From positions 1-48,377 of the forward strand of contig NZ_QOWC01000032.1 of the NCBI RefSeq assembly GCF_003574465.1: DNA of 48,377 nt, read 5' to 3'. A program made the translations under genes and the position numbers. The DNA is from Methylobacterium crusticola (lineage in GTDB: Bacteria; Pseudomonadota; Alphaproteobacteria; Rhizobiales; Beijerinckiaceae). Positions 15,690 to 23,704 of this stretch are shown piece by piece; the stretch's first letter is position 1; each line of letters starts with the position of its first letter. A model generated the notes under the pieces. That model was not told the origin of the DNA. It made no database searches and saw only the letters and a program-made list of their open reading frames with translations.

Positions 15690-16595
15690 TCAGGCGCGCT
15701 CGCGGCCCTGCGCGAGCGCCCGCCGCAGGGCCGCGAGGAAGAGCTCGGCCGCCGCCGGAAGCGTGCGGTTGCGCTTCGCCACGAGGCAGACCGGGCGCAC
15801 GAAGCTCGGCTCGCGGATGGGCCGGGCGCGCAGGCCGGGCTCGGCGCGGACCTCCCGGGCCGAGCCCGGCAGGATCGTCAGCCCGAGCCCCGCCCGCACC
15901 ATGCCCACGGCCGTCATCATGTAGGTCGCCTCGCAGGCCGCGGCCGGCAGCCGGCCCGCCGCCACGAAGGCGGCGTCGACCACGGCCCGGACGCTGGTCT
16001 CGGCGTCCATCAGCACCAGGGGATGCTCGGCCAGGTGCTCCAGGGTGACCTCCGGGACGCTCCCGATCGGGTGTCCCTCCGGGTAGACCACGTGCAGCGT
16101 GTCGGTGAGCCGGTCGAGCACCGTCAGCTCGGCATCCTGGACCTCCCCGCCCGTGAGGCCGAGGTCGACCTCCTCGCGGCGCACGAGGTCGATCACGCGC
16201 CGGGCGATCACGTCCTTGACCACGAAGGACATGCGCGGGTGCTCGGCCCGGAACGCCACGATCGCGTCGGGCAGGAGCCCGGCCGCGAAGGAGGGCAGGC
16301 AGGCGAGCCGCACGACGCCGTGGCGCCGGGCCGCGAGGTCGCGGGTGTCGACCACCACGGCGTCGAGCTCGCGCAGGACGCGCTGGAACACCGGCAGCAG
16401 CTCGCGGCCGATGCGCGTGAGGGCGACGCTGCGGCTGTTGCGGTCGAGGAGGCGCACGTCGAGCGCCTCCTCCAGCCGCTGGATCTGCACCGTCAGCGCC
16501 GGCTGCGACAGGTGCAGCAGGCCAGCCGCCCGCGTGAAGCTGCGCAGGTGCGAGACGGACACGAAGGCACGGACCTGGCGCAGGTTGAGATCCAT
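15690..16595 (-). CDS. LysR-family regulator divergent from CitMHS/AtuA operon
   Basis: A 301-residue LTTR with N-terminal HTH MDLNLRQVRAFVSVSHLRSF and LHLSQPALTVQIQRLEEALDV, a linker helix, and the C-terminal ligand domain (VRLACLPSFAAGLLPDAIVA to the end). The classic divergent layout with the CitMHS gene, 98 bases apart with an A/T-rich dyad between, makes it the likely activator of the CitMHS-AtuA operon in response to the transported acid. The CbbR/CynR-like C-terminus gives no further ligand clue. Confidence 0.9.
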   Translation of the reverse strand: MDLNLRQVRAFVSVSHLRSFTRAAGLLHLSQPALTVQIQRLEEALDVRLLDRNSRSVALTRIGRELLPVFQRVLRELDAVVVDTRDLAARRHGVVRLACLPSFAAGLLPDAIVAFRAEHPRMSFVVKDVIARRVIDLVRREEVDLGLTGGEVQDAELTVLDRLTDTLHVVYPEGHPIGSVPEVTLEHLAEHPLVLMDAETSVRAVVDAAFVAAGRLPAAACEATYMMTAVGMVRAGLGLTILPGSAREVRAEPGLRARPIREPSFVRPVCLVAKRNRTLPAAAELFLAALRRALAQGRERA

Positions 16596-16606
16596 AACGG
16601 ACCGCT

Positions 16607-16639
16607 ATCACTGCGATCCAAACTTATCAATTGCGTGAT
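16607..16639. promoter_or_regulatory. Imperfect dyad in the LysR/CitMHS divergent promoter
   Basis: ATCACTGCGAT (16607-16617) and ATTGCGTGAT (16630-16639) form an imperfect inverted repeat in the 98-base divergent gap, within the most A/T-rich segment of this region (CCAAACTTATCAATT). A GATCGATC palindrome follows at 16637-16644. LTTRs bind such dyads between divergent genes. Confidence 0.45.
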
Positions 16640-16693
16640 CGATCGACCCGGGATCTGATCGCCGCCAAGCAAAGAGACGTCCGGGAGGATTTC

Positions 16694-18061
16694 ATGCTGG
16701 CCCTGCTCGGCCTGTGCACCATCCTGCTGCTCCTCGCCGTGATCCTGTCGAAGCGGCTGTCGCCCCTGGTGGCGCTGATCGTGATCCCGGTCGCGGCCGC
16801 GCTCGTCGGGGGATTCGGCCTCGACACGGGCCGCTTCGTGCTCGCCGGGATCCAGAATCTCGCCGGCGTGGTCGGCATGTTCGTGTTCGCGATCCTGTTC
16901 TTCGGCATCGTCAGCGACGCCGGCCTGCTCGACCCGATCATCGACCGCATCCTCGCCACGGTGGGCACGCGCCCGAGCCGCATCGTGCCCGGCACGACGC
17001 TGCTGGCGCTGCTGATCCACCTCGACGGCTCGGGCGCCGTGACCTTCCTGATCACGATCCCGGCGATGCTGCCGCTCTACGACCGGGTCGGCATCGACCG
17101 GCGCATCCTGGCCTGCGCCGCCTCCCTGGCGGCGGGCGTCAACTTCCTGCCCTGGACCGGGCCGATGATCCGGGCCTCGGCGGCCCTCAAGCTGCCGATC
17201 CCGGAGATCTTCGCGCCCCTCGTCGCCGTGCAGGCGGTGGGCCTCGCGTTCATCTTCGCGGTCTCGTACTGGCTCGGGCGGCGCGAGGAGCGCCGCCTCG
17301 CACGGGCGCCGCGCGCGGCCCCGGAGGCCGGCGCCGCGGCCGGGACGGGCGCCGCCTCGCCGGCCGGCACGGGCGCCCCCTTGCCGGCCGGGACGGGCGC
17401 CCGCACCCTGACGGAGGCGGAGCGGGCCCTGCGCCGGCCGGACCGGTTCTGGCTCAACCTCGCGCTCACCGTCGCGGTGCTCGGCACCATGGTGCTGATG
17501 GCCGAGAAGGTGCCCCCGGCCCTGATGTTCATGCTCGGCACGGCGCTGGCCCTGATGATCAACTACCCGAGCGTCGACGCGCAGCGTCAGCGGGTCGACG
17601 CGCACGCCAAGGCGGCGATCCTGATGGCGTCGATCCTGCTCGCGGCGGGGGTCTTCACCGGCATCATGCAGGGGACCGGGATGCTGAAGGCGATGGCCCA
17701 GGGGGCGGTCGCCTTCGTGCCGCCCGGCATGGCGACCCACATCCCGTTCGTCCTCGGCCTCGTGTCGATGCCGCTCAGCCTCCTGTTCGACCCCGACTCG
17801 TTCTACTTCGGGGTGCTGCCGGTGGTGGCCGAGGTCGCCCACCAGCTCGGCGTGCCGCCGCTCCAGGTGGCGCAGGGCGCGCTCCTCGGCCAGATGACCA
17901 CGGGCTTCCCGGTGAGCCCGCTCACGCCGGCGACCTTCCTGGTCTGCGGCCTCACCGGCATCGATCTCGCCGACCACCAGAAGTTCACGGCCCCGCTCCT
18001 GTTCGCCGCCTCCGTGGTGATGACGTTCGCGTGCGTCGCCCTCGGCGTCTTTCCCCTCTAG
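16694..18061 (+). CDS. CitMHS-family citrate/acid:cation symporter
   Basis: A 455-residue permease with about 11-12 hydrophobic segments. The CitMHS signature region reads LLIHLDGSGAVTFLITIPAM, then LPLYDRVGIDRRILAC and NFLPWTGPMIRASAALK. The C-terminal half has FVLGLVSMPLSLLFDPDSFY and GQMTTGFPVSPLTPATFLV. Relatives carry metal-citrate or protonated citrate. The ATG at 16694 has GGGAGGA 6 bases upstream. The central cytoplasmic loop (about residues 195-240) is expanded by three PAGTGA-type repeats. It is the first gene of an operon with an AtuA-family gene, so the substrate may be a citrate-like or isoprenoid-derived acid rather than citrate itself. Confidence 0.88.
   Translation: MLALLGLCTILLLLAVILSKRLSPLVALIVIPVAAALVGGFGLDTGRFVLAGIQNLAGVVGMFVFAILFFGIVSDAGLLDPIIDRILATVGTRPSRIVPGTTLLALLIHLDGSGAVTFLITIPAMLPLYDRVGIDRRILACAASLAAGVNFLPWTGPMIRASAALKLPIPEIFAPLVAVQAVGLAFIFAVSYWLGRREERRLARAPRAAPEAGAAAGTGAASPAGTGAPLPAGTGARTLTEAERALRRPDRFWLNLALTVAVLGTMVLMAEKVPPALMFMLGTALALMINYPSVDAQRQRVDAHAKAAILMASILLAAGVFTGIMQGTGMLKAMAQGAVAFVPPGMATHIPFVLGLVSMPLSLLFDPDSFYFGVLPVVAEVAHQLGVPPLQVAQGALLGQMTTGFPVSPLTPATFLVCGLTGIDLADHQKFTAPLLFAASVVMTFACVALGVFPL
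17336..17407 (+). repeat. Three 24-bp tandem repeats inside the CitMHS gene
   Basis: Units at 17336-17359, 17360-17383 and 17384-17407 share a core CGGCCGGGACGGGCGCC with a variable 6-base end. Each encodes (A/P)AGTGA plus two residues, forming a flexible Ala/Gly/Thr/Pro loop between two halves of the transporter. The unit length is a multiple of three, so copy changes would keep the frame. Confidence 0.8.
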
Positions 18062-18083
18062 GCTCAGAAACCGGAGATCCCCG

Positions 18084-19421
18084 ATGAGAACCGTCCGAAT
18101 GGGTGCCGGGGCGGGTTACGCCGGCGACCGCATCGAGCCCGCGGTCGAGCTCGCCGAGAAGGGCGAGATCGACTACCTCGTCTTCGAGTGCCTGGCCGAG
18201 CGCACCATCGCGCTCGCCCAGCAGGCCAGGCTCCGGGACCCGGGCGCCGGCTACGACCCGCTCCTCGAGGCCCGGATGCGGGCGGTGCTGGAGCCCTGCC
18301 GGCGCCGCGGCATCCGGATCGTCACCAACATGGGGGCGGCCAATCCCGGGGCCGCCGCCGAGCGCACCCGCGCGGTCGCCCGCGACCTCGGCCTCGCCGG
18401 CCTCAAGGTCGCGGCGGTCACCGGCGACGACGTCCTCGACGCCGTCAAGGCCGGGGAGTGGCGGGTCGAGGAGACCGGCGGCGCCGTGCGCGACCTCGGC
18501 AACCGGATCATCTCCGCCAACGCGTATCTGGGCGCCGGGCCGATCGTGCGGGCCCTCGCGGAGGGCGCCGACGTCGTGATCACCGGCCGGGTCGGCGACC
18601 CCGCCCTGTTCCTCGCGCCCCTCGTGCACGCCTTTGGCTGGGCCATGGACGACTGGGACGCCCTCGGGCGCGGGACCCTCGCCGGCCACCTGCTCGAATG
18701 CGCCGGCCAGGTCACGGGCGGCTACTTCGCGGATCCGGGCCGCAAGGACGTCGCGGGCCTCGCCCGCCTCGGCTTCCCGGTCGGCATCGTGGACGAGGCG
18801 GGAACCGTGGAGATCACCAAGGTGCCGGGCTCGGGCGGCGCCGTGACGCTCGCGACCTGCAAGGAGCAGCTGCTCTACGAGGTCCACGACCCCGCCCGCT
18901 ACTTCCAGCCCGACGTGGTGGCGGATTTCTCGGCGGTGCGCATGGAGGAGGCCGGCCCCGACCGGGTCCGGGCCACGGGCGCGCGGGGCGCGCCGGCGAC
19001 GGGGCTGCTCAAGGTCTCGGTCGGCATCATCGATTCCTACATCGGCGAGGGCCAGATCTCCTACGCGGGGCCCGGCGCCGTCGCCCGCGGGCGCCTCGCC
19101 CTCGAGATCGTGCGCGAGCGCCTGGCGCTCACGGGCGTGGCGACCCGCGAGCTGCGCCTCGACCTGATCGGCGTCGACGCGCTCCACGGCGAGCGGCTCG
19201 CGGCGGGACGGGAGCCCTACGAGGTGCGGGCCCGGGTGGCCGGGCGCACCGACAGCCTCGCGGAGGCGGTGCGGATCGGCAACGAGGTCGAGACGCTCTA
19301 CACCAACGGCCCGGCCGGCGGCGGCGGTGCCTGGAAATCGGCCCGCGAGGTCGTGGGCGTGGTCTCGGTGCTGGTGCCGGCGGACCTCGCGCGGCCCCGC
19401 GTGACCATCCTGGAGGCGTGA
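18084..19421 (+). CDS. AtuA-family protein (acyclic terpene utilisation, DUF1446)
   Basis: A 445-residue protein of the AtuA/DUF1446 family. Conserved segments seen are VRMGAGAGYAGDRIEPAVEL, DYLVFECLAERTIALAQ, IRIVTNMGAANPGAAAERT, the ADVVITGRVGDPALFLAPLV region and HLLECAGQVTGGYFADPG, with the late glycine run NGPAGGGGAWKSAREVVGV. AtuA is required for citronellol/geraniol catabolism in Pseudomonas but its reaction is undefined. Here it lies 22 bases after a CitMHS transporter and 5 bases before a small AtuA-like partner, without the carboxylase (AtuCF) of the terpene pathway. That suggests a role in breakdown of a transported branched or tricarboxylic acid. Confidence 0.88.
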   Translation: MRTVRMGAGAGYAGDRIEPAVELAEKGEIDYLVFECLAERTIALAQQARLRDPGAGYDPLLEARMRAVLEPCRRRGIRIVTNMGAANPGAAAERTRAVARDLGLAGLKVAAVTGDDVLDAVKAGEWRVEETGGAVRDLGNRIISANAYLGAGPIVRALAEGADVVITGRVGDPALFLAPLVHAFGWAMDDWDALGRGTLAGHLLECAGQVTGGYFADPGRKDVAGLARLGFPVGIVDEAGTVEITKVPGSGGAVTLATCKEQLLYEVHDPARYFQPDVVADFSAVRMEEAGPDRVRATGARGAPATGLLKVSVGIIDSYIGEGQISYAGPGAVARGRLALEIVRERLALTGVATRELRLDLIGVDALHGERLAAGREPYEVRARVAGRTDSLAEAVRIGNEVETLYTNGPAGGGGAWKSAREVVGVVSVLVPADLARPRVTILEA

Positions 19422-19426
19422 TCCCG

Positions 19427-19789
19427 ATGAAGCTGTCCGCCCTCGCCCATTCCCGCACCGGGGACAAGGGCAACACCTCGAACATCTCCGTCATCGCGTA
19501 CGACCCGGCGGACTACCCGCGCCTCGCCGCGCACGTCACGGCCGAGCGGGTGCGGGCGCACTTCGCCGGCATCGTGACGGGCGCCGTGACCCGCTACGAG
19601 CTGCCGGCCCTCGGCGCCCTCAACTTCGTGCTCGGGGGCGCCCTCGGGGGCGGGGTGACCCGCTCGCTCGCCCTCGACGCCCACGGCAAAGGCCTGAGCT
19701 CGGCGCTCCTCGACCTCGAGATCCCGGACGATCCCGTCCTGCCCCAAGGAGACGCCCGGCCGCCCGCGCCGGGCGGACCGGCAACTTAA
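19427..19789 (+). CDS. Small AtuA-like ferredoxin-fold partner protein
   Basis: A 120-residue protein carrying the C-terminal AtuA-like domain as a separate polypeptide. The signature LAHSRTGDKGNTSNISVIAY is at the N-terminus, followed by a middle region with YELPALGALNFVLGGALGGG and LDAHGKGLSSALLDLEI at the end. In several AtuA proteins this domain is fused at the C-terminus. Here it is split, starts 5 bases after the AtuA-family stop and was probably made as a complex subunit. The last dozen residues (rich in Pro, Gly and Ala) are encoded across an inverted repeat (GCCCGGC at 19754 and GCCGGGC at 19768) that may act as the operon terminator. Confidence 0.85.
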   Translation: MKLSALAHSRTGDKGNTSNISVIAYDPADYPRLAAHVTAERVRAHFAGIVTGAVTRYELPALGALNFVLGGALGGGVTRSLALDAHGKGLSSALLDLEIPDDPVLPQGDARPPAPGGPAT

Positions 19790-19795
19790 GCTTAA
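19786..19795. promoter_or_regulatory. A/T-rich palindrome TTAAGCTTAA before the chemoreceptor gene
   Basis: A perfect 10-bp palindrome, overlapping the stop codon of the AtuA-like gene, begins the only A/T-rich stretch (AACTTAAGCTTAAATTAG) ahead of the chemoreceptor gene 57 bases downstream. It may be part of that gene's promoter. Confidence 0.3.
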
Positions 19796-19852
19796 ATTAG
19801 CGGCGATCGCCTAGACCCTCGACGAGAGGCTCACATCAGGGCGAGATCGACG

Positions 19853-21880
19853 ATGGGTAATCATTCTGTCGCTGCGGCAGGCCGGCTCGCGCGCCTGTCG
19901 ATCCGGGCGCGGATCCTCGGCGGCTTCGGGCTCATCCTGGCGATGGCGTCGGCCGTCGCCCTCGTCGGGTTCCTGCTGATGGCGCGGGTGACCTCCGGCT
20001 TCGCCGGCTACCAGGACACGCGCAACACGGTCGAGCACATCCGGACCATCGACCTCGCGATGATGAACGCGCGCTTCGAGATGAGCCGCTGGCTGCAGCG
20101 CTTCGAGCCGGCGGCCGCCAAGCGCGCCGGGGAACTCCTAGCCGAGGCGATCCGGACCGTCGACGCCGCGGCGCGCTTCGGCCTCTCCGACGCGCAGGCG
20201 ATGGCCGCGGAGCGGATCAAGACCTCGCTCCGGGTCTACGAGGCGGAGTGGCGCCAGCTGCACCGGGTGCAGCTCGCCGACGCCGCCCTGCGCGCGGGCG
20301 AGATCGACCCGTCCGGCGCGCAGATCGCGCAGATCCTGCGCCAGCTGCGGTCCCGGGCGCTCGAGGCCGGGGACCGCGACCGGATCGGCCTCCTGAGCGA
20401 CATCGCCGATGCGTTCCAGGCGGCCCACACGGTGGCGTTGCAGCTCAGGGCCGAGACCGATGCCGGCACCATCGAGGCGGCCGGGCGGGCCGCGAGCGCC
20501 GTCCAGGCGAAGCTGCGCGCCGACCCGGCCCTGGCGGGCGCCCGCGAGAGGGACGGTCCGACCCTCGGGGCGCGCCTCGACGCCTGGCGGGCCTCGTTCC
20601 AGCAGGTGAGCGAGCTCTCGCAGGAGTGGCGCCGGCACCTCACCGCCTCCCGCCTCTCCCGCGACGCGGCGGCCGCCGCCTCGTCCGACCTGATGGCGCT
20701 CGCGGCGCGCGACTCGGCGGAGAGCGAGAGCGCGTTCATCGACACGGTCGGGCGGAGCAACGCCACCTTCCTGGGCGCCGCCGGCGCGATCTTCGCGATC
20801 GGCATCCTGATCAGCCTGCGGCTCGCGCACTCCATCACGGGTCCGCTGCTGCGGCTGTCCGGCACCATGACGGCCCTCGGCGGGGGCGAGCGGGCCGTGG
20901 CGATCCCGGCGCTCGAGCGCCGGGACGAGATCGGCGCCATGGCGCGCGCCGTCGCGGTCTTCCGGGACGGCCTCGTCGAGGCCGAGCGGCTGGCGGCCGA
21001 GCAGCGGAGCGAGACCGAGGCGAAGGTCCGCCGGGCCCTCCTGCTCGACTCCCTGACGTGCGGCTTCGAGCGCGACGTGGCGGTCCTCGCCGCCTCCCTG
21101 GCGGCGGCGGCGGGCGAGATGGAGGGGACGGCCCGCTCCATGACGGCCACCGCCGAGCAGGCCACGACCCTCTCGGCCGGGGTCGGGACGGCGGCGGGCC
21201 GCACCTCGGCCAACGTGCACTCGGTCGCGACTGCCACCGAGGAGCTGTCGCTCTCGATCGGCGAGATCGTCCAGCAGGTCGCGCACTCGACCCGCATCGC
21301 CGGGCGCGCCGACGACGAGGCGACCCGCGCCGAGGCGACCGTCCGGGCCCTGGCGGCGGGGGCGCAGACCATCGGCGACGTCGTGCAGCTCATCACCGGC
21401 ATCGCGGCCCGCACCAACCTGCTCGCCCTCAACGCCACGATCGAGGCGGCCCGGGCCGGCGATGCCGGCCGCGGCTTCGCGGTGGTGGCCGCCGAGGTCA
21501 AGGACCTCGCCAACCAGACCGCCCGGGCGACCCAGGAGATCACCGGCCAGATCGCCGGCATCCAGGAGCGGACCGGCCACGCGGTGGGCGCCATCGAGGC
21601 GATCACCCGGACGATCAGGGACATGAACGCCATCGCGGCGGGCGTCGCCGCCGCCATGGAGCAGCAGGGCGCGGCGACGGGCGAGATCGCCCGCAACATC
21701 CAGCACGCGGCCCAGAGCACCCAGGTGGTCACCGGCCACGTCGAGGAGGTGCAGCAGGGGGCGGCCCAGACCGGGGCGGCGGCCTCCCGCGTGCTGCGGG
21801 CGGCGCAGGATCTCGCCCAGCACGCCGTGAACCTCGAGCGCGAGGTCGGCGGCTTCGTGGCCGACGTGAAGGCCGCCTGA
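19853..21880 (+). CDS. Methyl-accepting chemotaxis protein
   Basis: A 675-residue transmembrane chemoreceptor. TM1 is about residues 21-43 and a largely helical periplasmic domain of some 255 residues follows (helical-bimodular type by length). TM2 is about residues 303-325 and is followed by a HAMP domain with [20 protein letters not shown]. The long coiled-coil signalling domain has the tip [20 protein letters not shown] near residues 512-531, then [20 protein letters not shown]. It relays ligand occupancy to CheA/CheW. No other chemotaxis gene is nearby and there is no C-terminal CheR-docking pentapeptide. Its position next to an acid-uptake operon hints at, but does not prove, sensing of the same compound. 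Confidence 0.94.
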   Translation: MGNHSVAAAGRLARLSIRARILGGFGLILAMASAVALVGFLLMARVTSGFAGYQDTRNTVEHIRTIDLAMMNARFEMSRWLQRFEPAAAKRAGELLAEAIRTVDAAARFGLSDAQAMAAERIKTSLRVYEAEWRQLHRVQLADAALRAGEIDPSGAQIAQILRQLRSRALEAGDRDRIGLLSDIADAFQAAHTVALQLRAETDAGTIEAAGRAASAVQAKLRADPALAGARERDGPTLGARLDAWRASFQQVSELSQEWRRHLTASRLSRDAAAAASSDLMALAARDSAESESAFIDTVGRSNATFLGAAGAIFAIGILISLRLAHSITGPLLRLSGTMTALGGGERAVAIPALERRDEIGAMARAVAVFRDGLVEAERLAAEQRSETEAKVRRALLLDSLTCGFERDVAVLAASLAAAAGEMEGTARSMTATAEQATTLSAGVGTAAGRTSANVHSVATATEELSLSIGEIVQQVAHSTRIAGRADDEATRAEATVRALAAGAQTIGDVVQLITGIAARTNLLALNATIEAARAGDAGRGFAVVAAEVKDLANQTARATQEITGQIAGIQERTGHAVGAIEAITRTIRDMNAIAAGVAAAMEQQGAATGEIARNIQHAAQSTQVVTGHVEEVQQGAAQTGAAASRVLRAAQDLAQHAVNLEREVGGFVADVKAA

Positions 21881-22007
21881 CCGGCGACGTCCCCGGGGGC
21901 GCCGACGCGAGGCCGCCCCGGCCGCGGTTGAACGGGTGCAGGCGGACGGCGTTGGAGGCCTTGACGGCCCGGGCCTGCCGGGCGCGATCCCTCCGAGGTC
22001 TCAAGCC

Positions 22008-22601
22008 ATGCCTGCCGGACAAGCCCACGATCCGACCGAGCCCCGCCGCGCGCCGCGGCGGGAGGGCCTCTCGCCGACGGTGGCGCTCCTGTCGATCGGC
22101 GGCGTGCTGGTCCTGAGCGGCCTGATCAGCCGGCGCACCAGCCCCGATCCGAGCCATCCGCGCATCGCCCGCTGGTACCGGAGTCTCGAGAAGCCCGCCT
22201 ACACGCCGCCGGACCCGGTCTTCGGCGGGGTCTGGCCGGTGCTGATGCTGCTGATCTCGGCGGGCGCCTACCGGCTGATGCGCGCGCCCCGCTCACCGGA
22301 GCGGGACCAGGCGGTGGCGCTCTGGGCCGCCACCATCGCGCTCGTCACGGCTTACAATACGATCCTGTTCGGCCGGCGCAGCCTGACCGGGGCGACCCTC
22401 GAGGGCGCGATGGTGGCGGCCGCGGGCGCCGCCTTCGTGGCGCGGGCCCGCGGCGTCGACCCGGCGGCGGCCGCCACCGGGGTCCCGCTGACCCTGTGGT
22501 CGGTGTTCGGCGACGTCCTCACCGCCGACATCGCGCGGCGCAACCCGGATCTCGACGGCCGCGACCCGGGCCGCGGCCCGGCGACCGGGGCCGCGCGGTG
22601 A
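22008..22601 (+). CDS. TspO/MBR-family tryptophan-rich sensory protein
   Basis: A 197-residue membrane protein of the TspO (translocator/peripheral benzodiazepine receptor) family. The signature WYRSLEKPAYTPPDPVFGGVWPVL (only its outline given) covers residues about 52-75, with the KPxxTPPxxxFxxVW motif. Five hydrophobic segments follow the family pattern, including VALLSIGGVLVLSGLI and LTLWSVFGDVLTADIARRN. Bacterial TspO proteins bind porphyrins and modulate stress or photosynthesis genes. The protein is somewhat longer than the usual 160 residues because of an N-terminal basic tail and a C-terminal Arg/Gly tail. I start at 22008; an earlier in-frame start adds unlikely residues. Its stop overlaps the next gene's GTG. 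Confidence 0.83.
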   Translation: MPAGQAHDPTEPRRAPRREGLSPTVALLSIGGVLVLSGLISRRTSPDPSHPRIARWYRSLEKPAYTPPDPVFGGVWPVLMLLISAGAYRLMRAPRSPERDQAVALWAATIALVTAYNTILFGRRSLTGATLEGAMVAAAGAAFVARARGVDPAAAATGVPLTLWSVFGDVLTADIARRNPDLDGRDPGRGPATGAAR

Positions 22602-23092
22602 ACCGCCGGCCCGCCGACGTCCCGGAGGACGCCTCGCCGCAGGTGCCCTGGCTCAGCGTGGTCTTCGGGTTCGGCCCGATGCTGCCCCTCCTGGCGGGGG
22701 CGGCGGCCGCCTGGGCGCTGCCGGGCGAGCCGCGGGGCCTCGTCCTCACCCTCACGCTGCTCTGGGCCTGCGGCATCCTGATGTTCCTCGCCGGCGTGCG
22801 GCGGGGCCTGAGCTTCCGGACCCGGGGCGGGCCGACGCTCGTCCAGATGGCCACCATGCTGGGCCTCTACGGCACGGGCTTCTGCGCCCTCGTGGCGGTG
22901 GAGGCCGGCCGGCCGCTCGCCGGGACCGTGCTGCTCCTCGTCGGGTACGGCGCGCTCGTGTGCCTCGATCCCCTCGCGGCCGAGAGCGGGGAGGCCCCGC
23001 GCCACTTCGCGCGCCTGCGCCCGGCCCAGATCCCGCTGGCGCTCCTGAGCCTCGCCGCCCTGCTCGCCCTCGAGATCGCGCGGGCGCCGTGA
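22598..23092 (+). CDS. Small membrane protein, DUF3429-like
   Basis: A 164-residue protein with about five hydrophobic helices (FGFGPMLPLLAGAAAAWAL, LVLTLTLLWACGILMFLAGV, ATMLGLYGTGFCALVAVE, LLLVGYGALVCLDPL, LALLSLAALLALEIA). The FLAGVRRGL motif after helix two resembles the DUF3429 family. The GTG start overlaps the tspO stop codon (GTGA), so the two are translationally coupled and likely work together in the membrane. The function is unknown. Its stop codon lies inside a 25-bp tandem repeat. Confidence 0.72.
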   Translation: MNRRPADVPEDASPQVPWLSVVFGFGPMLPLLAGAAAAWALPGEPRGLVLTLTLLWACGILMFLAGVRRGLSFRTRGGPTLVQMATMLGLYGTGFCALVAVEAGRPLAGTVLLLVGYGALVCLDPLAAESGEAPRHFARLRPAQIPLALLSLAALLALEIARAP

Positions 23093-23139
23093 GCGCGTCG
23101 ATGCGCGGGCACCGTGAGCGCGTCGATGCGCGGGCGCCG
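23078..23139. repeat. 25-bp tandem repeat, 2.5 copies, across a stop codon
   Basis: Units 23078-23102 and 23103-23127 differ at one base (GCGCGGGCGCCGTGAGCGCG versus GCGCGGGCACCGTGAGCGCG at their starts), and a 12-base partial third copy ends at 23139. The first copy contains the C-terminal codons and TGA of the DUF3429-like gene, so each unit carries a TGA in the same context. Confidence 0.85.
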
Positions 23140-23156
23140 CAATGGGCGCGGGAGCC

Positions 23157-23423
23157 TCAGTGCGATTGCGGCGGCGCGGCCTGGAGCCGCGGGATGGCGT
23201 CGGCGAAGCGCGTGATCGGGAGGTAGAGGCTGAAGCGCCGCTCCTTGTCCTCGACGTGGATGATCGCCTCCTTCCATTCCGGCTCGCGGCAGGCGCGGCG
23301 CTTCAGAAGAACCGCGATGTGCGCCGAGCAGCCGATGATCTCGTGCGGCTCGGCCAGCTCGATGCCGCGCTTATCCCTGATGAGACGGTTGCCGACCTGG
23401 AAGTGGAAGTAGTAGCAGGACAT
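23157..23423 (-). CDS. DUF6894-like small protein
   Basis: An 88-residue protein starting MSCYYFHFQVGNRLIRDKRG, which matches the YYFHF....RD..G pattern of a small family abundant in Methylobacterium and Rhizobiales (DUF6894). GGGAGC lies upstream of the ATG at 23423. The frame stays open for 78 further codons upstream, but those residues look like non-coding translation. The C-terminus is basic then amphipathic. The function is unknown. It faces the DUF3429-like gene convergently. Confidence 0.8.
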   Translation of the reverse strand: MSCYYFHFQVGNRLIRDKRGIELAEPHEIIGCSAHIAVLLKRRACREPEWKEAIIHVEDKERRFSLYLPITRFADAIPRLQAAPPQSH

Positions 23424-23598
23424 CCGGTGCTCCCGTGAGGATCGCGCCTCCGAGCGGTACCGGGTGCCGCGGGAGGTCGCCTTAACCCTGATCAAGGGGC
23501 GCCGGTCCTCGGGTGTACGTGACGTCACAGGCAAGCGGGCGCCGCCCGCCCGGGGTCGGTCCGCCGCGGGAGCGCGCCGCGCCGGCTCCCCCGCGCCG

Positions 23599-23704
23599 CT
23601 AGAGCATTGTCCCGCGAAGTGGACACCGGTTCGCCGCAGAACATGCGGCAGACTCAAAAACCTGGAGCAGCGGCCGATCGCAGGGTGATCGGATGCTGTT
23701 CTAG
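23599..23704. repeat. Interspersed intergenic repeat element, about 106 bp
   Basis: The element begins CTAGAGCATTGTCCCGCGAA, continues through GTGGACACCGGTTCGCCGCA, and ends GGATGCTGTTCTAG. The ends form an inverted repeat (CTAGAGCAT / ATGCTGTTCTAG). From memory this resembles a mobile intergenic repeat seen many times in Methylobacterium and other Rhizobiales genomes, with the core CGAAGTGGACACCGGTT. It has inserted so that its last bases supply the TAG stop codon (23701-23703, read on the reverse strand) of the ABC ATPase gene. Confidence 0.7.
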
